Source: Ectocarpus siliculosus (lineage: Eukaryota > Sar > Phaeophyceae > Ectocarpales > Ectocarpaceae). From it: DNA of 64,000 nt. Positions 21,901-31,000 of the stretch are shown in pieces. Below the pieces are notes generated by a model that saw only the letters and a list, made by a program, of their open reading frames with translations, ran no database searches and had not been told where the DNA came from. The position numbers and the translations under genes are program-made. Each line of letters begins with the position of its first letter. Position 1 is the stretch's first letter. Location of the stretch: contig FN649729.1 of assembly GCA_000310025.1 (NCBI GenBank), positions 3,537,506 through 3,601,505 on the forward strand. Reading direction: 5' to 3'.

Positions 21901-23216
21901 AAAAATGAAACTGCTAGAGCAGGCAGTGTTCGTAACCAGGTGCTTGTTCGGCAGCTGAAACAAACACACCGGGACCATGCTTGGAGCTCCTTGTGTTGGC
22001 TGAAACCGATGACCGTCGGTGGTATTGTTCACATGCTTCCCAGCGTTTTGCGCGGGAATGATTGCCAACCCTGGCCGCACATCCTTCTATAGTTGTTGTT
22101 GCGGCTGTTCATGTTTGCCTTTGTGGTGGTGGCCTCTTAATGGGTCGTCGAAGAGTTGTTGGTTTTTCTATGTAAGCTAAAACGCAGCTCATCCCTGATC
22201 GGGTGCCAGCCGAATTCCAACCGTGGCAGATAGAGAAGAGGCACTGCAAGATTTTGGAGGGTGGGTCACAACAATTTGGAAAAACTGGGTTTAATGTTGA
22301 TCATCTCTTTTACGTGCCAGCACTTCTGACACCCTTTTGCTGAAATGGCCCCCGCCCACACCAGGTGCGCCAACGCGGCATGTTCTGCGTTATCTCTGTA
22401 TCGACCACGAAGCAGTGGCTCACGACCTATAACTTCAACCCCTCGTTCTTCGAGATATGCCGGGGAGCCATGGCGTCGTCTATCACGTGGGCGAGGTAAT
22501 CATAGTTTGACTGTCTTTACTTCAAATGCACGCTCACAGCATTTTGTGCGTTTACTCCAACCCGTGACAATGGATGTGGGAAAAGCGTTTCGTGAAGGAC
22601 GGGTTGAAGGTCCCCCGTGAACGGTTGCGACATTCTTGTACCAATCATTTTATTTTTTCTCTCGCTCCTTTTCCTTTCTCTCCTTCCTTTCTTTTTCTTT
22701 CTTCTCCCTCCTCGTCTGTCCTTCTCATATCACTGCGTGCATATTTTCCAGCGCTGCTATCCCTATTTTGCCATACACTGCCTCGTGGTACTGCTAGACC
22801 TATACTGAGTGGAACGACAGGAAGCGCGATCGTCACTTCCCACGACTCGAAACTCCAGGCACCATGCATTCTCGCGATGCTCCGACCACCCTTTTACCCC
22901 CCCCACCCCATTGCTCCAAAACTCCCCACGCAGATGCCAGCGCGTTGCGTTCCAAAATCTCCGGTGCGCGGATCGGTCCCTGAGCTTTCAGGCTCCCGTT
23001 TCGGTGCGGGCGGTTTCGAGCAACGACCTCGTGGTTGTGTCTACGCTCCCGTCTTCCTCTTCGTTCACGCCGGGCTCGCTGACCTCCGCCACCCTCTTGA
23101 CGTCGGCAACGTCGTCGGCTCAGCTGCTGACCTCGCTGGGTGGGTGGGCGGCGAGGGGAATGGGAACGGGTACGAGAGGAGGAAGGGGAGATGTCGGTGA
23201 GAACCGACGAATCTAG
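647..23216 (+). CDS. SZT2: SZT2-like giant scaffold protein of the KICSTOR (TORC1 nutrient sensing) complex, multi-exon gene
   Basis: This is one gene of at least 30 exons and about 3,800 codons (human SZT2 has about 3,400). In animals SZT2 is the scaffold of KICSTOR (with KPTN, ITFG2 and KICS2). It brings GATOR1 to the lysosome and is needed to shut off TORC1 when nutrients fall. The call rests on several blocks in the order I recall for SZT2: YVASYLRRRRWLWFF, then MRMILQYRVFEV, then ELRMEPQHGHVWVE, an IELKVYGIE block followed by TAADWEFV, and a C-terminal block with WLTTYNFNPSFFEI. Splice phases match across most adjacent exons. The first exons, the stretch 9.6-10.3 kb and the exon at the 12631-13198 gap are unresolved. 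The family call is from remembered motifs, not a search. The main alternative is another large eukaryotic scaffold. Confidence 0.62.
1779..1995 (+). repeat. GTT/GCT trinucleotide tract in an intron
   Basis: About 215 bases of interrupted GTT and GCT triplets lie directly downstream of the donor at 1773. Because the triplets lack stop codons in several frames, the tract creates long spurious open frames on both strands (poly-Val on +, poly-Asn/Ser on -). Confidence 0.9.
2803..4246 (+). CDS. SZT2: SZT2-like gene, exons at 2803-2991, 3249-3353 and 4076-4246
   Basis: All three exons are bounded by phase-0 introns. The first starts after TTCTTCCAG and reads LCRPYLWLGRISVPEWLRF, ending at ACG|GTGGGT. 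The second starts after a C-rich tract and TTCAG, reads QRPYESRKAEEMLLDV to WWKRGLFLK, and ends at AAG|GTTAAG. The third begins VLPIDDASPP, carries a poly-Ala insert and ends AFVLLK at AAG|GTGCGT. The introns contain GTT/GCT tracts (3038-3150) and a CA microsatellite. Confidence 0.6.
3919..3983 (+). repeat. (CA)n microsatellite
   Basis: About 65 bases of CA dinucleotides, interrupted by a few CG steps, sit in the intron between the exons at 3249-3353 and 4076-4246. On the - strand it gives a meaningless Cys-Val run. Confidence 0.95.
4798..6123 (+). CDS. SZT2: SZT2-like gene, large exon with the RRRRWLW block
   Basis: This is a 442-codon exon, phase 0 at both ends (acceptor ACGCAG at 4797, donor GAA|GTGAGC at 6124). 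It opens VQWKTQTLVILDVGCFG, which resembles a VWA-like strand. Ala and Gly/Ser/Thr low-complexity runs follow, then a conserved-looking island GLIHKVNAGLSGSETNIFF. The last third carries YVASYLRRRRWLWFF, a helical segment RRMMINALARSRRADGFVLVE and MRMILQYRVFEV. This order (basic-Trp motif, helix, ILQY strand) is the strongest resemblance to SZT2. The Gly run at 6010-6077 is a repeat insert. Long antisense frames here are shadows. Confidence 0.7.
6398..7732 (+). CDS. SZT2: SZT2-like gene, exons at 6398-6529 and 6725-7732
   Basis: The first exon (44 codons, phase 0) follows a GTT/GCT-rich intron and TTTTGTGCAG. It reads GIIGTELRMEPQHGHVWVE, matching the EPQHG block I recall in SZT2 just after the ILQY strand. 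The second (336 codons, phase 0) starts ELFQNLIRYVDAADLRILS, carries a long disordered Ala/Gly/Ser/Pro insert, and includes VPVSLINLVVHADQRRAPLRMFHFAD, followed by a poly-Pro run. Its donor is CAG|GTGCAT at 7733. Confidence 0.68.
8118..8785 (+). CDS. SZT2: SZT2-like gene, exon with the FLFLVRSGD block
   Basis: The acceptor is a TTTTTTCTTCTTAAAAAAG tract, and the exon begins MHGLLEKVLEDTQNVSVPW in phase 0. Ordered segments are RWFSRTIGDGAILLTFLPAL, a basic helix EQRRALREARKTRKWKK, and LGLFLFLVRSGDFGLPIEP. The donor CGACG|GTGGGG leaves phase 2, which fits the next exon at 9096. An alternative donor AAG|GTTTAT at 8796 would instead join a small candidate exon at 8874-8930. I prefer the first because later phases then close. 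Confidence 0.6.
9096..9616 (+). CDS. SZT2: SZT2-like gene, exons at 9096-9155 and 9427-9616
   Basis: The short exon reads FYVPPPFEDDMPSSLSHPS and is phase 2 on both sides. The second follows CCCCCCCACTCTCCAG, reads VGTLARSYQGLVNLEHRRAFL and AALREGRMLCSGDLAFALSG, and ends phase 0 at GAG|GTGTGT. Between 9617 and 10315 at least one more exon is expected. A candidate starts after GTCCAG at 9906 (RAAEEVGRQGRAFAFRVPYC), but its downstream join was not resolved. Confidence 0.5.
10316..11711 (+). CDS. SZT2: SZT2-like gene, exons at 10316-10458 and 10823-11711
   Basis: The first exon starts after GGACACAG, reads VNITRLRRVVLDNGTAEG and ends CDVEFTSILS, splitting an Arg codon at AG|GTGCGA. The second completes the codon (TAG|G at 10822/10823) and continues YLRPVPGTVYYIYWESEDEGW. 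It then has a Ser/Ala-rich insert, the block FPLFVRFEVVHDETVCVDG, and a tail with CADCEGLGGAQSHLCI, ending at AAG|GTGAAA. The split-codon match supports the joint. The PLFVRFE strand recurs in SZT2-type proteins as far as I recall. Confidence 0.62.
12046..12630 (+). CDS. SZT2: SZT2-like gene, exons before the first gap
   Basis: The exon ending at 12309 (TTG|GTGAGG) reads LTEALREHIDKIYCSEVLRS and TMPTLMTVRRCLRPVPAEEI, a helical block. Its 5' border is uncertain because a CAG repeat at 11970-12005 keeps two frames open upstream, back to about 11873. A second exon starts near 12432, reads LPVVLNANREVPVLSPLAAL, and runs toward or into the gap. Its 3' border may be hidden by the Ns. Confidence 0.5.
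12631..13198. other. assembly gap (568 Ns)
   Basis: The run of Ns interrupts the SZT2-like gene and is followed by an A-run and a poly-C tract (about 13211-13237), a likely cause of the failure to close it. Part of an exon or an entire small exon may be missing. Confidence 0.98.
13276..14058 (+). CDS. SZT2: SZT2-like gene, exon beginning VPLEFMVDI
   Basis: This is a 261-codon exon, phase 0 at both ends (acceptor GGAACAG at 13275, donor AGG|GTGAGG at 14059). It opens VPLEFMVDISTEP and has a helix IANARELLDQELLRG. An acidic run follows at 13426-13452, then a disordered part, then VPYWGIVRVGEL and GYRLIVINVKVSVHHPRG. Two strand-rich islands separated by disorder fit a large scaffold. Confidence 0.6.
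14521..15489 (+). CDS. SZT2: SZT2-like gene, exon with RVNQLMLLESL and YVCPDQLGNFYMTL blocks
   Basis: This is a 323-codon exon in phase 0 (probable acceptor CGCAAG at 14520, donor GAG|GTATGA at 15490). It opens with RRVNQLMLLESLIQTRVACE, a motif I associate with SZT2. A long Ser/Gly-rich insert follows, then FPLYHRLQAQMVLVTLATTA and SDLYVCPDQLGNFYMTLSE, a paired-strand signature typical of the later SZT2 repeats. Confidence 0.65.
15796..16568 (+). CDS. SZT2: SZT2-like gene, four exons around the KVYGIE block
   Basis: Exons 15796-15921, 15981-16072, 16111-16357 and 16458-16568 fit by phase. The second ends IELKVYGIEV with a split codon at AG|GTTGGC, completed by the C at 16111. The third reads LNTLRDTCHSAAMLDSHRVG and ends TDAMLS. 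The fourth reads LSTELKRRLNDKIEFKLAKQ. A donor GAG|GTGAGG seven bases before the chosen one is in poorer phase. In SZT2 a similar VYG block precedes a helix and an ADVEF motif, as here. Confidence 0.65.
16905..18326 (+). CDS. SZT2: SZT2-like gene, long exon beginning VTAADWEFV
   Basis: This is a 474-codon exon, phase 0 at both ends (acceptor CTATAG at 16904, donor AAG|GTGCGT). It opens VTAADWEFVRTGPNADLA, matching the position and style of the SZT2 block after the KVYG motif. An ordered middle reads PLPAGGVLDTFLLLQYLRSV. Most of the exon is disordered, with an Ala run at 17980-18030. It ends DLNFVYSSRQATTGVR and a basic stretch. This exon accounts for much of the size excess over animal SZT2. 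Confidence 0.65.
18734..19932 (+). CDS. SZT2: SZT2-like gene, exons at 18734-19375 and 19699-19932
   Basis: The first exon (214 codons) begins VGEGLAFVKLWPLDAKTG, passes an Ala/Ser-rich insert, and closes with LALEVEVFAVGGINVPYMMF to CFEQ at CAG|GTATGT. The second (78 codons) reads ALAEYMMERLLLRDRTG, then an Ala/Lys-rich linker ending DVKS at TCG|GTAAGG. Both are phase 0. The first acceptor (AAAAAG at 18733) is not a textbook site, so its 5' border is less certain. Confidence 0.62.
20374..21234 (+). CDS. SZT2: SZT2-like gene, three short C-terminal exons
   Basis: Exons 20374-20514, 20897-20994 and 21145-21234 join by phase. The first reads VCTIVGRLADKAAGG and IPGWAVPTFAADLTQAICH. The second reads FFTSTTAINLSKMGERPKTA, ending in a split Arg codon. 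The third completes it and reads YIIVLGLEFDG, ending at AG|GTGAGG with a split Arg codon. The second exon is open in another frame from a closer TAG (LFHIDDGDKPVQDG), but only the chosen frame keeps both phases. Confidence 0.65.
21541..22495 (+). CDS. SZT2: SZT2-like gene, exons at 21541-21898 and 22365-22495
   Basis: The first exon completes the split Arg codon and reads EDLEDAFIRAGGARAERGA, followed by Gly/Ser-rich disorder, ending LSCWQQK at AAG|GTAAAA. The second follows CCCACACCAG and reads QRGMFCVISVSTTKQWLTTY and NFNPSFFEICRGAMASS, ending WAR with a split codon. A compact strand-helix block of this type closes the ordered part of SZT2. Confidence 0.68.
22934..23216 (+). CDS. SZT2: SZT2-like gene, terminal exon
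   Basis: The acceptor CCACGCAG and the first base complete the Arg codon left by the exon ending at 22495. The frame then runs 93 codons to TAG at 23214-23216. It reads CQRVAFQNLRCADRSLSFQ and continues into a Ser/Thr-rich tail and a basic Gly-rich end. The splice-phase match is the main support. The sequencing gap begins five bases after the stop, so the 3' UTR and polyadenylation site are not visible. Confidence 0.58.
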
Positions 23217-23221
23217 GTGAG

Positions 23222-23321
23222 NNNNNNNNNNNNNNNNNNNNNNNNNNNNNNNNNNNNNNNNNNNNNNNNNNNNNNNNNNNNNNNNNNNNNNNNNNNNNNN
23301 NNNNNNNNNNNNNNNNNNNNN
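23222..23321. other. assembly gap (100 Ns)
   Basis: Exactly 100 Ns, the usual placeholder for a gap of unknown size. It separates the SZT2-like gene from the CATG-rich island, so the real distance between them is unknown. Confidence 0.98.
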
Positions 23322-23960
23322 GTGGATCTCATGACCCACCATGACCTAACATGAAACACCATGGTTCACCACGGCGCACCATGAGGCCCCTTGACACACA
23401 TTTTCCATAGATCTCATGAGAATCTCATGAGAAATCTCATGGGGCACCATGGCCATTTTACTCAAGGATATTTGGCATAATTATATTTTGTTTATTCAAG
23501 ATTATTTTCCAATATCTTATGATCCGCCGTGAGTGACCATGGGTCCTCGTGGTGCACTATGGGAGGTTTGGTAGATTCATGGGCGTTCGTGGTACCCCAT
23601 GAGATTGTTTAACAAATAAAAACTTTCCGTTTTTTTTGTTTTTCTGTATTTTTTTAACCGTGGTGCGCCATGGTCGCCCATGGTACACCATGAGGTCCGA
23701 TACTTCACTTTTATTTTCATAATTATTTTTGTTTTCAGTTTTATATCCCCATGTCTCCTCATGGTGCACCATGGGTTCACTATTCCCAAAGTCCCATGAG
23801 ATCGGCCATGGCATGCCATGGGCTGACACGGAAATGCTCTCGTGGTGCCCCATGGCCTATCTCGTGGGAGTACATGGGACCCCATGACCCTGTTCTCATA
23901 GTAGCTCATGCGACCTCATGGTTCCTCATAGTGCCTCATGGGCCCCCATGAGACGCTATA
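23322..23960. repeat. AT-rich island dense in CATG palindromes
   Basis: Short palindromes of the type CCATGG, CACCATGG, GGTGCACC and CATGAGATCTCATG recur every 10-40 bases, separated by AT-rich spacers. Base composition differs sharply from the GC-rich gene upstream. The open frames here are by-products of the palindromes. The left edge is lost in the gap, and the array fades after about 23955. Confidence 0.8.
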
Positions 23961-24560
23961 ATATCGTTTTTTATTTATTACACAATAATGTTATAGTCTG
24001 AGGAAATCGCACAATACCAACCTCCCGAGTGACAAGAAATGCATGGTCAGGATTCGGAGTTGAGTGTGGAAAGAAGAGACCGTCTCTCACCCTTGGCACA
24101 GCTCGACAGCGATCGATCTGACTTCGGCCCGATGAGCAAGTACATCATTGCAATGCAACTACCGGACGGGTATAGTCTTTAGGAGTGGAGTCCATTCCAG
24201 TGAATCTAAGTAAACCGCGGCTGAACAATGTAAGCTCTTTGTTCTTCATGCGTGCTTTGGGGTGGTTCCTGGGGCAGATCAACCGGGTGGCTCCCCCCAA
24301 ACCAGCCGCTTGTGTGCATACGACTACCCTACATACTACGTGGTGTTGACTAACGATCGAAGCACCATCAGGCTGCCTGTGCATACGAGACGACCACAGC
24401 CGTAGGAGAAATAGCTTTTATCGAGCCCATAGACTGTTGAGACGGGTCGGCGGCACGCCCTCAGGGCAGCAAGGTGCAGACCCCCAACGTTTTCACCGTC
24501 GACCAGGGGATAAGGTTGATACAGCTGTATCTGGAATGGATGTATCAATAGTAATCACGA
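23961..24560. other. non-coding stretch, nothing recognised
   Basis: No exon-like frame, repeat or RNA gene was recognised. It lies beyond the stop codon of the - strand secreted-protein gene and probably contains its 3' UTR. Confidence 0.5.
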
Positions 24561-25014
24561 TTAAATTGCCAAGGGCATGAATTCAAGTCTTGCGGCCCGT
24601 GCTGCCGAAAGACGACGTACTGTAGTGCTTGCAGAGGTTAGGCATGCTCTCGAAAGCACAGGGGGTAACGCAAGTGCCGTGCTGCTCAAGGAGTCGGCGT
24701 ACACTATTGGCTCGAAAAACGTAGGATAGGACAGAAATATGGAATAAATTTTGCCAAAAAAAAATGTAGATATGGGCAGAAAAAATATCCAGCCTACACG
24801 TGTACATCGTTGCGGCAGTAACGTGTTGAGCCTCGCGCGTACACTGCACGTTCGTCAGAATCAAAATCGACTGAAGGGCATTCATTCCCGCCAACAACTT
24901 ACAGTCTTCCTCCGTTCCACGGATCGCCTCCAAGCCGGTCATGATGGGCTTCCCGCCCAAGTCACGCGTTGGCACGAACGTTTGCCCGAGGATGCCCTTG
25001 GCAGCGTGGCTCAC
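24561..25014 (-). CDS. secreted GDPH protein, last two exons
   Basis: Exon 24903-25014 follows acceptor GTACGCAG and reads VSHAAKGILGQTFVPTRDLG and IMTGLEAIRGTEED. The GILGQT motif is a hallmark of the C-terminal part of Root_cap-type domains. It ends in a split codon at T|GTAAGT, completed by the exon 24561-24703 (acceptor CCAATAG). That exon reads YADSLSSTALALPPVLS and stops at TAA (24561-24563). Confidence 0.72.
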
Positions 25015-28000
25015 CTGCGTACAGCGGCAGCAGCAACAAGAAACGCTTTCGGTTGGGAGGTTTTCCTTTTCGAGTGTATCGTCATGTATGTCTGGCGCCC
25101 TTCCTTGCTTACGAGGGGATGAACTATGGCCATGCCCGCAATGTGCGACACGGTGAGGTTCAAAACGGGCGCTCTCTCGCAGGAATCACCTTGCGAGCAA
25201 ACAGCCCTCCCCCCCGTCCCTACTGTGAGTTCTGCAACCGGGTGATGTAATTCTCAAGGAGGTATCCCCGGTAATGAGTTGCATAATTACGCCCGACCGG
25301 AGGTTACGTCCCTCGTTTGTTTGTCGTCTTTTCGACAACAAGATTTGTTTGTCGTCTTTTCGACAACAAGATTTGTTTGTCGTCTTTTCGACAACAAGAT
25401 TTGTTTGTCGTCTTTTCGATACAAGATTTGTTTGTCGTCTTTTCGACAACAAGATACAACGCGCCGCGGAACAGTGTACCCCAATGAGCACAGACACCCG
25501 AAACACTTTTGGCTTGATTTATTCAGAGCTGGCTATTTTTCAGTCATTCCGTTCCAACCCCTTCGAGACTGAGGCAAACTAAATGATCATCTGAGGCAAA
25601 CTATATTATCATCTGAGGCAAACTATCTAGGCTGAACCATGGTATGTCTACATGGAAATATACAAGTATCTCACGTCGTTATGGTCAATCGCCATGTTCA
25701 TCTGCCAGGTCAAGTGGTCGGGGAGGTCGAATCGGTCGGTCGGGTCGCGCATGGCGATCTGGTGGAGCCTGCCGTGGCTCAGGCGGACGGTCGCCTTTGG
25801 AGTCACGATCTGGAAGGAAGCGTGCTCGGACTGGTGGGCGAACACCCCGCCTTCCTCGGCCTCGGCGTGCGCCACGTATTCCACGCACTCGTTCATGTTG
25901 GTGGCGGTGGGGTCCTGGAAGAACAAAAATAAAATCAATAAGTACTGGAAAGGTTAAAAACGTAATAACACCGACCGAACGACGACCTTTTCGACGACCT
26001 TTTGTCTACAGGCCTGTTGAGGCATTGCTGCAAAACAGGCAATACAGGCCTGTTGAGCTATCACTGCAATACCACCAGTAGTGGCCGGGAGGAGGATGGC
26101 CTCCGAAGTGCTCGGTTCAACACGGCAGAACTGAATATTCGTAAGGTGTGATACTGGTGATCCTGTGTCTTTAGAACACGGTGTCGTATATTGGCTGATG
26201 ACAATGAGGTTGGTTTAAAATATTTCTTCATGTGTGAAAACGAACATTGAAGAAAAGCTAGGTCGGGGCTGGGTTGCTGCGTGCCATGCGAAAACAAAGC
26301 AGCAACACCTGCGGTGGGAAAAACGGACGCATCTATCCATGCACGCCACTCGCGGGAACGAATCACGCCAATAGACGGGCATCTGTCGATGTACACGACG
26401 GTGGTCATATTGACGGGTATAGCTTGCCTCGAGAAAATTGTTGCAGATATGGTCTATCATTCCTACGCCGACCGGCCAATGCTGTGCTCTCTACCTTTTA
26501 ACACCTTGCTCGTGGTTACGAGGCGTTGCCCCTGTACCCCACACCTTACCCAACAACTACACCGTAGGTCAATCATATCTTACCCCGAGGATCCATTCGC
26601 CCATGCTCGGCGGGGTGCGCAGGCGGCGGCCTGTGCGGGCGTTCTCGAGCTTCTTGCGCTCCCAGTACTGCAAACAAAATCAGATGCAGTAATGGTGTGA
26701 GAGCGATATCGATTGGTCTTACGTCAAAATGTTGCAGTAGCCCGACAACTAATTGTTCCGGGTGGTACTCTGCCCATTGGGGCGACCAGCAAGAGGGGGA
26801 GGCAGGCGCGGTCGAAATCTACAAAAGCTGGACCCGAGAGCAAGAGGGGGAACCAGGCGAGGCGTGAAAAACCGCCAAACGTAATAACATCCAGCTATTT
26901 TTCCCGCCGGACCTTCTCGAAGCCGAACGAGCGGCACGCGCCAGGGAGGTTAGCCGCCGAGACTTCGACGTCTCCCCCGAGAACAACCGTGCCAGGGGCT
27001 AGCAACGACTCTTCTCCGTCGAGAAGCACGACGAGCGCGCCGTCCGCGAGGCAGGGCGAAACTCCGGCCGGGCAAGAGCTGTCTAGGCTGTGGGGGTTGG
27101 CGACCTCGATGACGATGCTGTGGTCGACACCGTCGGTGTCCGTAGTGAGGACGGACAGACCTGCTCGCACCAGCAACCGCCGTGAGGGGGCCAACAACAA
27201 CAAACGAGGGTCACATCACAGGACATGGCGTGTGTGCGGCCCCGGGGAGTAAAACGGTATTCCTATCCCACAACAAAATTCTGTCATCCATTGTCTAACG
27301 GACATTTGAGTTCCACTTGCTCGAGAGCTACAGGCGGTCTCGTTACAGGTTCTGGCGCCCCCCTCGGCTAACCACTGTTTGCTGTTGATTGTGGATGCGC
27401 TGGCAAACGTATTCCGTCGAATGCGTGTATCAACGGTTCTAGGAACAGAGGAATCAACGCTCATCGAGTACCCACCTTTGGTACACATCACTCCGTTCTA
27501 CTCGCTGCGCCGAAAGGTGGTAATCGAGTCGCGATACAATGTAGCGCAACTGGAATCCCTACTTCAATAGCTGTACATATGTGAAGGTTCATCGAACGCC
27601 TACCGGTGATGTAGGTGATCTCGGGCAGGTCGGCGACGGGGGACGTGATCCTCATGTTGACGTTCATGTTGGAGTCGGCGATGACGGAGTACCACCCTCC
27701 GTCCTCTCCCGTGAAGTCAAACTTTTGTCCCAGGAAGCCGGTCATGTGGGGGTCACCTGAAACAGAGAACATGTCAAGCGTCGATCAGGGTTTGGGATAG
27801 AATGTGGTAGACACCGTATAAAACGCTCATCACTCGCACACCAGGCCAACAAGACCAGCGATTCACTCGAACACTGGTGGCGACAGCCTCACCGGTACAT
27901 ATCCCCAGTGTAATTAAAACAGAGAGCGTTTCTTACCGCAGATCACGCCGTCGATGCTCTTCTCTTCGAACACGTCACAAAAGTCTTTGTCTACGCAGCA

Positions 28001-31000
28001 GATGAGAGGGTCGGGGCAATTCGCGTCGTCTTCATTGCAACCTGAGGTACATTCGTAGAACACGAGCGCCGGTAGGGCAATTGCATGTGTCAGCGTGGAC
28101 AAAATAGAGCAGCAGCCAGATGTTGGGTTGTTTTCCCATCTAATTCCGTGCGCCCATCCACAGCTATCTTACCCTACAGTCGTTTTGACAGCATTGGGGC
28201 ACACAGGAGGAAGTTCTCCTCTCTCAATCCTACTCCACCTTTCCCCCGCGATTCTTGCAGTCAGACTACGAAGGTCCCTTGAATCTTCCCACCCACTAGA
28301 TCGCGGACCTTGCATTCCAGATATCTCAACCCGCAACGCAAAAAGACGTCGAGGACCCCATCAGAAGAGGATGTCCTCGATAGCTAGGATGTGCAGACGT
28401 GTGCTCTACACAATAAGCATACGCCAAGACAAAAAAAAAAAAAAACTGTGTTTTCGAAGTGGCCTACTTCGATCGGTCGCCATGCCACCGAAGCTTGTGC
28501 ACTGCCCTACGCTGCACTATTCTAAACGAGGCGGGTGACTCACTGCAGGTGGGGTTCAAGGGGAGGGTGACGTCGCCACAGTCAGGTTCGTTGTTCTCGA
28601 AGGCGACAGCCACTGTAATAGTGTACGCGATGGTGGGGTAAAGGGTTTCGGTCGCGGTGTTCCCGGTAGGAGAACCAGCGATGTCAGGAATGTTGAAAGT
28701 GCCATCCACCGCGGCGATGGTGTAGCTGACCTCGGCTTCTGTCGGGATGTTTCCTATGATGCGATTTTCGTCGGGAGAAGGGGCGGGCGGGGATGCACGG
28801 TAGCGAATCGTTCAGCTCGGGTGGCCCGCGTGCATCGACACGCAGCAAGCCTACTGCAACGCACAACGGAGTAGCTCGTCAAATCCCCCACTGGACTCTA
28901 CAGCAGAGGTATGTTGCGGCAGCCAGCAACACCACGCCATTCAGCGGTCCGGTGAAGTCGGGGTGATCTTCGAGCAACTCTTGTGCAGTGTAGACTTCAG
29001 TATATGAAAAATCGCTTGCCTGACGCGCGAACGCTTGGCAACATTGGCATCAGCGAGGTAGTCGTCGCTCCGAACAATTTCACACACAACACGAGCGGCA
29101 AGGGCATGACTCAACATCAACGCTCGTGTTCCACTGACCGAACGTCAGGAGGAAATCCGATCCATCTCCGAGGCAAGGCTCGGCCACCAGAGATGGCGTG
29201 ACGGAGATGGTGCCCAAATCCTTCGTTCGCGGGAAATAGACAAAACAAAGAAACACGACGACGGGCAGGGTGAACAATAAACCGTCAACAGGGAGCACGT
29301 CGTGTCTGGTTAGTCCCAATGAACGTACGAAAGGGAGAACTGCTTCCGCAACCGGGTACACCGGGTCCTCCTACGAATGTAGCTTTGAGAGGTACACGCA
29401 CACATGCCAAAGGCGACCCGAAGAGCAGCTTGTTCGGAGTGCTTGTTGGCACTTGAGACACGCAGTACTACCACTTTGTACCCGAAACGGAATGTTCTTC
29501 CTCATGCCTTCGTGATTGTATCAAAAAACCTGGGAGGGGATAAGAGTGCAATATATACTGGGGCCGTCCCCCACAAAACCCCAAACGTCTAACACCACAT
29601 GTTGAGGTCAGCGCGAAGAAAAAGGCTAGTCGGATGACGGTTTTTAGCTGCCCATCATATAACTTGTCGATGCGGCCGATGCAAAACTTCAATTCAACTA
29701 CAACGTGATGTGATAGTCGGATAAAGGTTTTTAGCTGCATATATAATCATATAACTTGTCGACGCGGCTGTTGCAAAACTTCAATTCAACTACAACGTGA
29801 TGTGATGAGGACGTACCGGGCAGACTTTGAGGGCGGGGATCACCAAAGGATCCGGCGAACAGACGCACTTGCTATCAGGGCCAGGGAAAATCTCGCCGGC
29901 TGTGGTGCACTCTTCATTGTCTTGCCCATTAGTCTTCGCCGAGACGCAGTACGGTACCACCAACTCACCGGCGTCGTTCCCCACACACGGCACCTGCGGC
30001 ATTATATACAGAAGTGGTAGTGATTTGTGGAGAGGTTGTGGCACATGCTTCCTTCGCACATGTTTCGTGGCTCAGAAGAAACTGGGAGCTGTGGACATGG
30101 ACAGGAGAGAGCCTCCTCCGCATTTGTATCGTTACGAGGAACTCTTTCGATGGTTGAGGGCGCGCGCACCCCGCGTCCTTCGTCCGTTCCAAAGGAAGCG
30201 CGGGGCACGAGGTCGATTTATTGTATCGATCGGAGTATACATGCGTGGGTTTGGAATGGAACATCTTGCCGTTCTTTGTGCAACCGATCAGCTCTGTTCT
30301 TATTGGATTGGGAACGCTTGCACGTTGTGCGGACTCGAGTCAGACAGGCACCCTTTGTCTCGACGCCGATTCATGGACCTCTCGTTGTACTTAGCATGCG
30401 AGCACGACCCACCGTGAATTGGACCCCTGCAAACAAGGTTGAGCCTTGCTGGACGTCCGCGCAGATGTCGGTCGGATTACTCTCCAGGTCAAATGTATCC
30501 TCTTCGCACTTGAACCCGTAAACGTCGCATGTTCCACCGGGACCAAAATCGCCAAGCCACCTGAAGAAATTCAATATGCTCGATCAACGTTGTCGACGTC
30601 CGTTCACGTGCTAGAAAAACAAATCACAGTCGTCCTGGTCCAAACGATAATCGTTCTTGCGTCGTTTTCATCTTTAGCAAGGGACACGGGAACGGAACGG
30701 ATCGGCCTCAAATTTGTTATCAACATGACGATCCGACCGGGCGTTGGCGGGCTCGCCAATGCATCTTTCCGCCTGGACGCCTACATAGTGTGCGACCCGC
30801 ACAAAGATTCAACAGCATATTGGCATCTGAGGTACTTTGTCACGACCCAAATTTCTTGACCCAAACTGAAAACCAACGATCTTTGGTGGGGAGTACAACT
30901 CTTTACTCACATTCCCACGTCCTGTCGATCACCACTACCAGTTGATAGGAATGTCAAGTCCCCCGTGAAGGTAATCGAGTCCCTGTGTGAAGGATCAACA

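Noticed and set aside
25312-25456. Regular repeat that could suggest a CRISPR array
   Set aside because: Units are contiguous with no unique spacers, and the sequence is an intron of a eukaryotic gene.
30446-30859. 137-codon + strand frame (ERIGLKFVINMTIRPGVGG)
   Set aside because: Protein-like in part, but it overlaps the - strand exon 30413-30560, whose splice phases fit both neighbours. Best explained as a shadow plus intron.
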